From Curtobacterium sp. Leaf261 (GTDB taxonomy: Bacteria > Actinomycetota > Actinomycetes > Actinomycetales > Microbacteriaceae): DNA of 64,000 nt. Where the stretch lies: positions 870 to 64,869 of the forward strand of contig NZ_LMMJ01000007.1 in the NCBI RefSeq assembly GCF_001422205.1, in the 5' to 3' direction. The notes under the pieces are model-generated. The model was given only the letters and a program-made list of their open reading frames with translations, was not told the origin of the DNA and searched no databases. Each line of letters opens with the position of its first letter. Within the stretch, counting starts at the first letter, position 1. Below, piece by piece: positions 48,492 through 57,297 of the stretch. The translations under genes were made by a program, and so were the position numbers.

Positions 48492-48513
48492 CAGTACGAT
48501 GGTTGTCGTACTG
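48492..48513. promoter_or_regulatory. Palindrome before the old-yellow-enzyme gene
   Basis: Perfect inverted repeat CAGTACGA-TGGTTG-TCGTACTG, ending 34 bases before the start codon. Its position and size fit an operator covering the promoter; no regulator gene is adjacent. Confidence 0.6.
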
Positions 48514-48547
48514 CGACGTCCGTCGCTCCTCGACCGGAAGGACCCGC

Positions 48548-49627
48548 GTGACCCGCGCACTCTTCGACCCCATCACCCTCCGCGGCACCGAGATCCGGAA
48601 CCGGATCTGGATCCCCCCGATGTGCCAGTACGCCGTCGACGCGCAGGACGGCGTGCCGACGGACTGGCACCTCGTGCACCTCGGCGGGCTCGCACGGGGT
48701 GGCGCCGGTGCCGTCGTCGTCGAGGCGACCGGCATCGTTCCCGAGGGTCGGATCAGCCCGCAGGACCTCGGGCTGTGGAACGACACGCAGCGTGACGCGT
48801 TCCGCCGGATCACCGCGATGATCCACTCGCAGGGCGCGAAGGCCGGCATCCAGCTCGCCCACGCGGGGCGCAAGGCGTCGACCTGGCGCGCATGGGGCGA
48901 GCACCCCGACGGCAACGTCCCCGCCGAGCAGGGCGGATGGCAGCCGGTCGGCCCGTCGGCGATCGCGTTCCCCGGGCTCGTGGAGCCCACCGAGCTCACG
49001 GCCGAGGACGTGCAGGGTGTCATCCGGGCGTTCGCCGCGGCTGCCCGCCGTGCCGTCGACGCCGGATTCGACCTGCTCGAGGTGCACGGCGCACACGGCT
49101 ACCTGCTCCACGAGTTCCTGTCGCCGCTGTCGAACCAGCGCACGGACGCGTACGGCGGATCGCTCGAGAACCGTTCGCGGGCGCTGCTCGAGACCGTCGA
49201 CGCGATGCGGGCCGAGGTCGGCGACAGCGTGCCGATCATCGTGCGCCTGTCCGCGACCGAGTGGACGGACGGCGGCTTCGGCCCCGAGGACGCCGTCGTC
49301 GTGTCCGGCTGGTTGCGCGAGCACGGCGTCGACCTCGTGTCGGTGTCGACCGGCGGCAACGTCGCGAACGCAGACATCCCCGTCGGGCCGGGCTACCAGC
49401 TCGCCGTCGCCTCGCAGATCAAGCACGGGGCGGGCGTTCCGGTCGCGGCCGTCGGCATGATCGACGAACCGTTCCAGGCCGAGCAGATCGTCGCGCTCGG
49501 GCAGGCGGACGTGGTGCTCGTCGGCCGCGAGGCGCTCCGCGACCCGAACTTCCCGATCCGCGCTGCGGCCGCACTCCGCTACGACATGCCGTACCGGCCG
49601 TCGCAGTACGAGCGCGCCTACCGCTGA
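48548..49627 (+). CDS. NADH:flavin oxidoreductase (YqjM/old yellow enzyme class)
   Basis: 359 residues, FMN TIM-barrel ene-reductase. Features of the YqjM class: IRNRIWIPPMCQYAVDAQDG at the start (Cys in PPMCQY), QLAHAGRKAS with the substrate-binding His, VHGAHGYLLHEFLSPLSNQR, and VGREALRDPNFPIRAA. It reduces activated C=C bonds with NAD(P)H. Start GTG 48548 has GGAAGGACCC upstream; a strong palindrome lies before it. Confidence 0.96.
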   Translation: MTRALFDPITLRGTEIRNRIWIPPMCQYAVDAQDGVPTDWHLVHLGGLARGGAGAVVVEATGIVPEGRISPQDLGLWNDTQRDAFRRITAMIHSQGAKAGIQLAHAGRKASTWRAWGEHPDGNVPAEQGGWQPVGPSAIAFPGLVEPTELTAEDVQGVIRAFAAAARRAVDAGFDLLEVHGAHGYLLHEFLSPLSNQRTDAYGGSLENRSRALLETVDAMRAEVGDSVPIIVRLSATEWTDGGFGPEDAVVVSGWLREHGVDLVSVSTGGNVANADIPVGPGYQLAVASQIKHGAGVPVAAVGMIDEPFQAEQIVALGQADVVLVGREALRDPNFPIRAAAALRYDMPYRPSQYERAYR

Positions 49628-49745
49628 GTCCGGCGGCACGGGGCGCCGGGTCCGCCCGCACCGGGTCGCCGCGCGCGGCGGCACCGGTGCGTCATCGGGG
49701 CGACACCTGTCGTTCACCGGACACCGGCAGGGTGTGAACGCTCAC

Positions 49746-49769
49746 AGGGACCGCGATCCGGCGGTCCCT
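49746..49769 (+). promoter_or_regulatory. Hairpin in the leader of the exported ParB-like gene
   Basis: Perfect nine-base stem AGGGACCGC/GCGGTCCCT with loop GATCCG, 23 bases before the TTG start and 118 after the preceding stop. It could be a terminator of the upstream gene or a leader structure. The 14 bases just before it contain TGTGA-ACGC-TCACA. Confidence 0.6.
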
Positions 49770-49792
49770 CGCCCCACACCGGAAGCGGACCC

Positions 49793-51541
49793 TTGCCTGT
49801 ATCCCGATCCCTGCGCGCGACCGCGACGACCCTGACGTTCGCGGTCGCGCTCGGCACCGCCGTCCTCGCCGGACAGTCCGCCGTCGCCGCGACCGACCCG
49901 GCACCGACCGCGGCCGCGCAACCGACCGCGACCACGTCGCCGTCGGCCACCGCGCAACCGACCGCGGCCACGTCGCCGTCCGACACCGCTCCCGCGGCGA
50001 GCGCCGCCGACGTCACGGACACGAAGGACCCGAGCTGCACGACGGGTGACACTCGGCCGCTCTGCGTCGACCCCGACACGCTGCTCGACGTCCGCATCGG
50101 GGACGTGCACCCGACGCAGCCATCCCTCGGCTACGACGAGGTCTACTACAAGCTCGGCCGCTACTCCACGGCCATCGGCAAGGACGCGGTCGACAAGGAG
50201 TTCGGCGACTGGTGCGAGGCGAACGGCCAGACCGACGCCGTCAGTGCCCAGCCCGGCGCGACGCTCCGCGACCCGAGCACCTTCACGTGCGAGACGCCGG
50301 TCGGCTCCGAGACGGCGGACAGCATCGCCCCGATGAAGACCGTCGTGATCGGCCCCGGCGGCACGCTGTACCTCACCGACGGGCACCACACGCTGACCTC
50401 GTTCGCGGAAACCCCGGACGGCGGCCTCGACACGCACGTCCGTCTGCGCGTCCTCGGCAACCTCAGCGGACTCACCACCGCGGACTTCTGGACGACGATG
50501 CAGGAGCAGAAGTGGGTGTGGCTCCGCGACGTCGACGGGAAGACGATCACCCCGTCGCAGCTGCCGTCGACCGTCGGCCTCGCGAGCTTCGAGGACGACC
50601 GCGCCCGCAGCATCATGTACTTCGCCCGCGACATCGGGTACTCGGCCGACGGCGCCGTGCCGTTCCAGGAGTTCTACTGGGGCTCGTGGCTCCGCGCCCA
50701 GCCCGCGATCGACCTCGCCGGCTGGGACCAGGACGACTGGGACGCCTCCCTCGCGCTGGTCCGGCAGATCACCGAGGCGCAGGTCGCACTCCCCCGGGAC
50801 GAGGTCGTCGACGCGGACAGCGGGTACACCGCGGCGGACCTCAGCACCTTCACCGCCTGGAACGACGGCAAGAAGGAGACCAAGGGCGAGTGGGCGAAGC
50901 TCGCCGTGCCCTACAGCGACGCCAAGCCGGGCAAGCTCGCGTACATGGTCGAGTACCGGAAGACGCTGGCCTCGACCCCGCCGACGGACCCGACGCCGAC
51001 CGACCCGACGCCGACGCCGACGCCCACCGACCCGGTGCCGACGCCGACCAACCCGGTGCCGACGCCGACTGACCCGACGACCGTGCAGGGCACCGTCGTG
51101 GTCAGCGGCCGGATCGTCCCCGGTGGCACCGTCACCATCAGCGGCTCGGGCTTCGCGGCCTCGACGACCGGCTTCCGCGTCGAGCTGCGGTCCGACCCGG
51201 TCCTGCTCGGCACCGTCGGCACCGACGCCTCCGGGACGTTCTCGTTGACGACCACGGTCCCGGCCGGGACCTCGGCCGGCGCGCACTCGGTGGTCGTGCT
51301 CCTCGACGGGGTCCAGGTCGGCGCCACTGCGGTCACCGTCGCGATCGACCCCGGACAGAACGGGACCGGACAGAACGGGACCGGTCCGAACGGCGCCGGG
51401 AACGCCGGGTCCGGCAGCGCGACGGGCGCACTGGCGTTCACCGGGACCGAGGGCGTGGCCGCCCTCCTCGTGGCCGCCCTCGCCGCGATCGTCGCGGGCG
51501 CCACGATCCGCACCGCCCGCCGACGCGGCCGCGCCGACTGA
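49793..51541 (+). CDS. Exported ParB-like nuclease-fold protein with sortase-like tail
   Basis: 582 residues. Start TTG 49793 with GGAAGCGGA upstream gives a signal peptide (TLTFAVALGTAVLAGQSAVA). After a Thr/Pro/Ala repeat linker comes the putative ParB-like nuclease domain (PF08857 type) with VHPTQPSLGYDEVYYKLGRY and the diagnostic LYLTDGHHTLTSF. A TDPTP repeat linker and an Ig-like domain (TVTISGSGFAAS, VVVLLDGVQVG) follow. The C-terminus is LAFTG, a hydrophobic helix and RRRGRAD, the layout of a class E-type sortase signal (LAxTG). Probably cell-wall attached. Enzymatic activity is not established for this family. Confidence 0.88.
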   Translation: MPVSRSLRATATTLTFAVALGTAVLAGQSAVAATDPAPTAAAQPTATTSPSATAQPTAATSPSDTAPAASAADVTDTKDPSCTTGDTRPLCVDPDTLLDVRIGDVHPTQPSLGYDEVYYKLGRYSTAIGKDAVDKEFGDWCEANGQTDAVSAQPGATLRDPSTFTCETPVGSETADSIAPMKTVVIGPGGTLYLTDGHHTLTSFAETPDGGLDTHVRLRVLGNLSGLTTADFWTTMQEQKWVWLRDVDGKTITPSQLPSTVGLASFEDDRARSIMYFARDIGYSADGAVPFQEFYWGSWLRAQPAIDLAGWDQDDWDASLALVRQITEAQVALPRDEVVDADSGYTAADLSTFTAWNDGKKETKGEWAKLAVPYSDAKPGKLAYMVEYRKTLASTPPTDPTPTDPTPTPTPTDPVPTPTNPVPTPTDPTTVQGTVVVSGRIVPGGTVTISGSGFAASTTGFRVELRSDPVLLGTVGTDASGTFSLTTTVPAGTSAGAHSVVVLLDGVQVGATAVTVAIDPGQNGTGQNGTGPNGAGNAGSGSATGALAFTGTEGVAALLVAALAAIVAGATIRTARRRGRAD

Positions 51542-51624
51542 CGGACCGACGGACTGACGGACTGGGCCCACGCCGCCGGTTCCCGACCGACGCGCCAGCG
51601 GCGGGCGGGCCGTGTCGGTGGGGA

Positions 51625-51655
51625 GAGGGTCGGCGCACGTCTCGCGCCGACCCTC
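51625..51655 (+). terminator. Terminator after the ParB-like gene
   Basis: Perfect 12-base stem GAGGGTCGGCGC with seven-base loop, about 84 bases after the stop; its right arm runs into the motif CTCCAGTCCG (51653-51662). Confidence 0.85.
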
Positions 51656-51809
51656 CAGTCCGTCTCATGCACCGTCCGTCGGAGGCGCACCCGCCTCGTT
51701 CCTGAGGGAACGCCCCACAGAACATGAACGTCCTCGGACACACTGGTCGGCGACGCTCCCACCGGGGTGGCTCGGCGCCGCTCCGGTTCGATGAACCCGA
51801 GGACCCCCG

Positions 51810-52955
51810 ATGCCGCTCTTCCGAGGCCCTGCGCCCACCGACTCCCCGACCGACTCCCAGACCGGCGCACGACGCGCATGGTCCGACGCATTCGGCGGGT
51901 TCGCGACCCGGTGCCTGCAGGTCATCATCATCGTCGTCATCGGCGCGGGCCTCGTCTACGCCATCTCGACCCTCAGCGTCGTCACGATCCCGATCCTCCT
52001 CGCGCTCATCATCGCGTCCGCGATGCACCCGATCGTGGCCTGGCTCCGACGGCACCGCGTCCCGTCGGTGCTCGCGACGCTGGCCGTGCTCCTCGGCGTG
52101 CTCGTCGTCCTCGGACTGGTCGGCTGGCTCATCGTCGTCGCCGTGTCGAACCAGTGGGGCGATCTCCAGAAGTCCGCGGTCAAGGGCTTCGGCCAGCTCC
52201 AGGACTTCGCGCAGTCACTGCCCATCTCGATCTCGGACTCGCAGGTCGACAGCGTCGTGAAGACGGTGACGGACTTCGTCACGAGCGCCAAGTTCGGCTC
52301 CGGAGCGCTCGCGGGTGCCTCCGCGACGGCGAACTTCCTGACCGGGCTCGTGCTCATGGTGGTCGTGCTGTTCTTCTTCCTCAAGGACGGGCCCCGCATC
52401 TGGGAGTTCCTGCTCCGCCCGTTCACCGGCGAGCCCTACGCCCGCGCCCGCCGTGCCGGTGACCGTGTGGTCGCCACGCTCGGCGGCTACGTCCGCGGGA
52501 CGGCGGCGGTCGCCGCGGTCGACGCGATCGGCATCGGTGTGGCCATCGCGATCCTCGGGGTCCCCCTGGCCCTGCCGCTCGCCGTCATCGTCTTCATCAC
52601 GGCGTTCATCCCGATCGTGGGTGCGACCGCGGCGGGCATCCTCGCGGCCCTCGTCGCCCTCGTGGCGCTCGGCCCGGTGAAGGCCCTGATCGTCGTCGGC
52701 ATCGTCGTCCTCGTGAACCAGCTCGAGGGCAACCTCCTCCAGCCGGTGCTCATGGGCAAGACGCCGCGGCTGCACGGGCTCGTCATCCTCCTCGGACTGA
52801 CCGCCGGCACGGTGCTCGCCGGCATCACGGGGGCGATCATCTCGGTCCCGTTGATCGCGGCGGCCTGGGGCGTCATCCAGGTCTGGGACGGCGAGGACAC
52901 CCCGGCGCGCGCGTGGCGGCAGAAGCGCTCCGAGGCCGTGCCGACGGGCGAGTGA
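51810..52955 (+). CDS. AI-2E family transporter
   Basis: 381 residues, eight or so membrane helices with the long middle soluble loop typical of the AI-2E/UPF0118 family. Conserved end region: FIPIVGATAAGILAALVALV, NQLEGNLLQPVLMGK and LHGLVILLGLTAG. Members include the TqsA autoinducer-2 exporter and Na+/H+ antiporters, so function here is open. ATG 51810 is 24 residues before the first hydrophobic helix; no clear Shine-Dalgarno. It ends at a 20-base terminator. Confidence 0.92.
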   Translation: MPLFRGPAPTDSPTDSQTGARRAWSDAFGGFATRCLQVIIIVVIGAGLVYAISTLSVVTIPILLALIIASAMHPIVAWLRRHRVPSVLATLAVLLGVLVVLGLVGWLIVVAVSNQWGDLQKSAVKGFGQLQDFAQSLPISISDSQVDSVVKTVTDFVTSAKFGSGALAGASATANFLTGLVLMVVVLFFFLKDGPRIWEFLLRPFTGEPYARARRAGDRVVATLGGYVRGTAAVAAVDAIGIGVAIAILGVPLALPLAVIVFITAFIPIVGATAAGILAALVALVALGPVKALIVVGIVVLVNQLEGNLLQPVLMGKTPRLHGLVILLGLTAGTVLAGITGAIISVPLIAAAWGVIQVWDGEDTPARAWRQKRSEAVPTGE

Positions 52956-52971
52956 GCGAGGGACCGGTCGT

Positions 52972-53029
52972 GACGCGGCGCTGACGCGCGCACCCGACGG
53001 GACGCGGCGCTGACGCGCGCACCTGACGG
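52972..53029. repeat. 29-bp tandem duplication
   Basis: Two adjacent 29-base units beginning GACGCGGCGCTGACGCGCGC, identical except for one base, lie between the AI-2E transporter stop and the terminator. Confidence 0.9.
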
Positions 53030-53073
53030 ACTGGAGGCACGGGTCGGCCCCGCCCCGTGCCTCCAGTCCGTCA
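53024..53073. terminator. Convergent terminator, CTCCAGTCCG family
   Basis: Perfect 20-base inverted repeat TGACGGACTGGAGGCACGGG with a ten-base loop, between the converging AI-2E transporter and GH38 genes. It is the longest perfect hairpin in the window. Confidence 0.93.
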
Positions 53074-53140
53074 CACCCCGCGCCCCGCGCGACCCGTCTT
53101 GCCTGCTGCCGCCGCCGCTGCGTCCGCGTCGGTCGCTGCG

Positions 53141-56100
53141 TCAGCGACGCAGGCGCACCCCGACCGCCTCGAACGGCGCGAGGGTGAGCCGGACGCGTCG
53201 GCCGTCGACCTCGACGTCACCGGTCCGGTCGCCGAGGTAGGTCGTCCGCTCGGCCGACACCACGTCGATCCCGACGCCGAGGGTGACCGTCGTCGGCTCG
53301 TCGGCGACGGACTGCAGCCGGACGATCGTCGACCCGTCGTCACCGTCACGGTCACCGTCACCGTCGCCGTCTGCGACGACCGACACCAGCCGGACCCGCT
53401 CGTCACTGATCGTCAGCAGGTCCGCCACCGCGCGGTCCGACCTCGGGCCGACCGTCGCCGGGACCGCCGAGAGCGGCCGGACGAGGTCGGACGTCGTGGT
53501 CAGCGCGACGGCCTCGAGGCGCTGCGCAGAGTGTTGGCGCACCCCGACGGCGTACTCGAACGTCGCCGTGAACCCCTGCTCGATCGGGAAGTTCGTGTCC
53601 CACACGTTGTTGTGCAGCCACGAGTAGATCGTCGCGGGCTGGAGCGGACTCGTGCTCTGCGGGAACGGCGCGTACGGCAGGCTGATCGCACCGGGCTGCA
53701 CGAGGGGAGCGTCCTTCGTCACCCACGCGACGCCGTGCTGGCCGTCCTCGATCGTGACCCAGTTCCGGATCGCGCGCATGTGCTGCGGGGCTCCCGGGAT
53801 GTGCTGGAGGCCGTCACCCGTGACGCCACCCGACACCTCGGAACGCACCGTCGGGTCCTCGGCAGCGAACGGGAATGCGAAGTACGCGCTCTCCTTGGTC
53901 CGGGTGACCGGCTTCGCCAGGCGATTCGCGATGCGCAGTCGGGGCTCGCCGTGCCGGAGGCGCAGGGTGACCCGGACCTCGTCGACTCCACCCGCGGCGA
54001 AGGCGTAGGTGAGCCGCTCCTCGACCGCGTCCGACACACGCTCGACGAGCACCGCCGGCCCGCCCGTGGTGCGCGATGCGAGCAGTTCGAGTCGGTCCGT
54101 GCTCCACAGCTTGTTCGCCAGGTGGTTCACACCCGCGCCGGACGAGCCGTACTCGTCGTACACGTAGGCGTTGAACCCCGTCGGCGCGTGCTGCTCGACG
54201 AGCTGCCGGCCGGTGGCGAGCTCCACGATGGAGCGGATGCTCGACGTGTGCGGGTCGACCTCGACCCGCAGGTACTCGTTCTCGAGACGGAAGAGCTCGC
54301 CGAGCGGGTTCGCCGTCGGGTCGTGCACCGTCGACGGCTCGGGCTCGACCTCGGTCGGGTGCACGTCGAGCCGGACGAAACCGAACCCGGGGACGTCCGT
54401 GACCTGCGCGCTGATCCACCGGCCGGACTCGCGGTGGAGCGAGTTCGACTGCGGCTCGACGACGTGCGGCAGCACCGCGCCGGTCCGACCGTCACGGAGC
54501 TCGACGTGCTGCGCGAACGGGACGGTGGACTCCTTGAGCAGGAGTCGCACCACGCCGGTCCGGGTGGAGCCCGAGGCGTTGGCGACGACGATCCCGGCCA
54601 GGGCCCCCGACGGCGCGTCGACCGTGTCGGCGAGCGACACGAGCGCGTACTCCTCGAGGTCGCGGGCGCGCTGCTGGGCGGTGATGGCCTGGCCGACCTT
54701 CCACTGCCACTGTCGCTCACCCGAGTCGTAGCCCTCGTCGCCGTGGGTCCACGAGTTGCTGGCACCCCACGTGTGCTCGTCGAACATCGTGATCGCGTCG
54801 TACGTGGCGTCGGCGTCCGCGCGCTCGGTCGGCACCGCGTCACCCCCGAGCCACGCGGTCGCCTGCGAGAAGGACCGTGCGTCGCTCACCGTGGCCTGCG
54901 CCTCGCGGTTCAGCGCCATCGGCACGGCCGCCGACCCGACGCCCTCGACCCACCAGTCACCCCAGTCGCCCTGCATGGTCTGGACGTCGTCGCCGTGGCG
55001 CTCCTCGATCTCGGCGAAGAAGTCCTCGTTCCGGGAGACCCGCAGCGTCGGTGACGTCCAGGTCTCGTTCCAGCGCCGGACGGTCTCGGCGAGGTGCAGA
55101 CGCGCGGGACCGTTGTCACCCATGAACCCCTGCGTGCGGAGGTGCAGGACCTCCCACGGGTACCCGGGACGGCCCTCGGCCTCTTCGCCGTGGGCGCCGA
55201 ACACCCCGGGCGGGAACGGGTAGCCCCGGGTGGCGAGTGCGGTGAGGTACGCGGGCAGGTAGGTCTCGGCCACCTCGTAGTCCTCGGTGAGCCCCACCAT
55301 CGGACCCTCCATGTACGCGAGGCCGTGCGGGCTGTCCGTCATCCAGACCAGGACGGAGTTCCCGGCCGGGGTGGTCCAGCGGAACAGCCGCGGGAGGTCG
55401 AGCGCGCCGTTCGTGTGCGGCATCGACCGGCCGGCCCAGTTGTGCGCCACGGCGAGGTAGCGGACGCCGACCTCCTGCAGGGCGTCCGGCAGCCCGGCGA
55501 CCTGCCCGGGGACGTCGGTCTGCATCGCGGTCGTGAAGTCGATCCCGTACTGCTCACGGATCCGCCGGGCCTCGCGGAGCAGCTCGTGCAGCTCCTCGGT
55601 CGAGCAGGTGTCGGTGTGCAGGTTGAACGGCATCGCGCTGAGGCCGATCGAGCCCTCCTGCACGAGCCGGACGAACTCAGCGACCTTCGCGGCGGGGCGG
55701 TGCCGCTCCCAGTCCGTGAACGCCCAGAGCGCCTCGACGTTCCAGCGGAACCGTGCGGCGTCCGGCCACTCCTCGGTCGCCGCGGCGAGCTCGACCGCTG
55801 AGTCCAGATAGGAGCGCTGCGACGCGATGACGGCGGCCTGCGGGTCGGTGTAGCCGAAGTCGAAGTGCGAGTGGTGCACGACGTGCACCGACCACGCGCG
55901 CTGCGGCAGGAGCGTGAAGGTCGCGGTCTCCGGTCCGACTGACGGGAGGCCCAGGGTCACGTCCGTCGGTCCGCTCACCTCGCGCACGAGGAGACGGATC
56001 GAGGTGTCGTCCGGTGCGGGTGCGCGACCGACGACGAGCTCGCCGTCCGGGCCGGTGAGCGAGGCACCGGTCGCGGCTGCGGCTGCGGCCGTGGCGCCGG

Positions 56101-56353
56101 CTGCGTCTGCGGCCTTGGCTCCGGCTGCGTTTGCGGCCGTGGCTCCGGGTCCGTCGGGTCCATCGAGGAGCAGGCGGACGCTCTGGACGGGGACGCCGTC
56201 GACCGTGGTGCGGAGCGGCTCGGGCAGGACCCGGACGGTCGTGCCGCCGATCGTCACGGTGGTCACGGTGGCCCGGTCGAGCAGCCCGGCTCTCGCCTCG
56301 AGGTGCGACCAGGGCTGGGCGGAGACGAGGGCGGGTTCGGTGCGGTCAGTCAT
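53141..56353 (-). CDS. GH38 family alpha-mannosidase
   Basis: 1070 residues, usual for GH38. The catalytic domain (about 170-480) carries VVHHSHFDFGYTDP (metal-binding H-x-D), RFRWNVEALWAFTDWERHRP, and QTDVPGQVAGLPDAL; the C-terminal half is the beta-sandwich region of these enzymes (LRVEVDPHTSSIRSIVE, RLRIANRLAKPVTR). The N-terminal domain has an Ala-rich insertion built of short repeats (about 65-92). No signal peptide, so it should act on imported mannosides. It follows the permease gene by 115 bases in the mannoside locus. Confidence 0.92.
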   Translation of the reverse strand: MTDRTEPALVSAQPWSHLEARAGLLDRATVTTVTIGGTTVRVLPEPLRTTVDGVPVQSVRLLLDGPDGPGATAANAAGAKAADAAGATAAAAAATGASLTGPDGELVVGRAPAPDDTSIRLLVREVSGPTDVTLGLPSVGPETATFTLLPQRAWSVHVVHHSHFDFGYTDPQAAVIASQRSYLDSAVELAAATEEWPDAARFRWNVEALWAFTDWERHRPAAKVAEFVRLVQEGSIGLSAMPFNLHTDTCSTEELHELLREARRIREQYGIDFTTAMQTDVPGQVAGLPDALQEVGVRYLAVAHNWAGRSMPHTNGALDLPRLFRWTTPAGNSVLVWMTDSPHGLAYMEGPMVGLTEDYEVAETYLPAYLTALATRGYPFPPGVFGAHGEEAEGRPGYPWEVLHLRTQGFMGDNGPARLHLAETVRRWNETWTSPTLRVSRNEDFFAEIEERHGDDVQTMQGDWGDWWVEGVGSAAVPMALNREAQATVSDARSFSQATAWLGGDAVPTERADADATYDAITMFDEHTWGASNSWTHGDEGYDSGERQWQWKVGQAITAQQRARDLEEYALVSLADTVDAPSGALAGIVVANASGSTRTGVVRLLLKESTVPFAQHVELRDGRTGAVLPHVVEPQSNSLHRESGRWISAQVTDVPGFGFVRLDVHPTEVEPEPSTVHDPTANPLGELFRLENEYLRVEVDPHTSSIRSIVELATGRQLVEQHAPTGFNAYVYDEYGSSGAGVNHLANKLWSTDRLELLASRTTGGPAVLVERVSDAVEERLTYAFAAGGVDEVRVTLRLRHGEPRLRIANRLAKPVTRTKESAYFAFPFAAEDPTVRSEVSGGVTGDGLQHIPGAPQHMRAIRNWVTIEDGQHGVAWVTKDAPLVQPGAISLPYAPFPQSTSPLQPATIYSWLHNNVWDTNFPIEQGFTATFEYAVGVRQHSAQRLEAVALTTTSDLVRPLSAVPATVGPRSDRAVADLLTISDERVRLVSVVADGDGDGDRDGDDGSTIVRLQSVADEPTTVTLGVGIDVVSAERTTYLGDRTGDVEVDGRRVRLTLAPFEAVGVRLRR

Positions 56354-56429
56354 CGGTGTTCGAGGGTTCCGTTCGGCAGTGCAGGGATGGGCTGAGTGGT
56401 GCTGGGTGTGGCCGGGCCGGGTGTGGCCG

Positions 56430-56485
56430 GGCCGTCGGGCTCAGGCCGTCGGGCTCAGGCCGTCGGGTTCAGGCCGTCGGGTTCA
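56430..56485. repeat. 14-bp tandem repeat spanning the permease stop codon
   Basis: Four units of GGCCGTCGGG[CT]TCA run through the last codons and stop of the second sugar permease gene. Each unit contains TCA, the complement of TGA, but the 14-base period shifts frame. Confidence 0.9.
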
Positions 56486-57287
56486 GGCCCCGGGCGAAGA
56501 ACCGCTGGAACCCGAAGAACACCGCGATCGTCGGGAGCGAGGCGACCAGCGCACCGGCGAGCGCCACGGGGGGACCGTAGGTCGAGTAGTTCCCGGTGAG
56601 GTCGGCGAGGGTCGCCATCACCGGACGGATGTTCGCGCTCGAGGACAGCGTCAGCCCGAAGAGCAGGTCGTTCCAGATCCACGTGAACTGGAACACGAAC
56701 GCCGCGAGGAGGGCACTCGTGGACAGCGGCAGGTGGATCCGGAAGAACATCCGGACCCAACCGGCGCCGTCGAGCGATGCCGCCTCGCGGATCTCGATCG
56801 GCAGTCCGGTCATGTGCCCGCGGACGACGAAGAACGCGAACGGGATGGTGAGCGCGACGTACACGAGCAGCATGCCGTACTGGGTGTCGAACAACGACGC
56901 GGCGGCGTACCCGGTGAACAGCGGCGAGAGGAACGCCTGGAGCGGCAGGATCGTCCCGATGTAGATCACCCAGAACCAGAGGGTCGGGCGCTTGACGGGC
57001 ATGATCGTCACCGCGAACGACGCGAGCGCCGCGATGAGGACCGCGGCCCCGGCACCGACGACCGAGTACAGCAGGCTGTTCAGCATGCCCTGCCCGACGT
57101 TGGCGTTGCGGAACGCGATCCCGATGTTGTCGAACAGCGACCACGACGTCGGCCACCACGACGGTGATCCGGAGTAGTCGGCGCCCTTCGTGAACGCGTT
57201 GACGACGAGCAGGTACGACGGGACGAGCCAGATCAGGGACACGAGTGTCAGGACGACCGCGAGGACGCGGCGGGATGTCTTCGTCAC
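56469..57287 (-). CDS. Sugar ABC transporter permease (MalG type)
   Basis: 272 residues, six membrane helices. The EAA loop is REAASLDGAGWVRMFFRIHL with PLSTSALLAAFVFQFTW, typical of CUT1 carbohydrate importers. It starts ten bases after the first permease gene and forms the channel with it. No ATPase gene is nearby; CUT1 systems often share one MsiK-type ATPase encoded elsewhere. The C-terminus lies in a 14-base repeat, so its last residues may vary between strains. Confidence 0.95.
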   Translation of the reverse strand: MTKTSRRVLAVVLTLVSLIWLVPSYLLVVNAFTKGADYSGSPSWWPTSWSLFDNIGIAFRNANVGQGMLNSLLYSVVGAGAAVLIAALASFAVTIMPVKRPTLWFWVIYIGTILPLQAFLSPLFTGYAAASLFDTQYGMLLVYVALTIPFAFFVVRGHMTGLPIEIREAASLDGAGWVRMFFRIHLPLSTSALLAAFVFQFTWIWNDLLFGLTLSSSANIRPVMATLADLTGNYSTYGPPVALAGALVASLPTIAVFFGFQRFFARGLNPTA

Positions 57288-57297
57288 GGGGTGGTTC

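Noticed and set aside
49733..49746. CRP-like palindrome TGTGA-ACGC-TCACA
   Set aside because: The spacer is four bases instead of six, and it overlaps the hairpin before the ParB-like gene; not reported as a regulator site.
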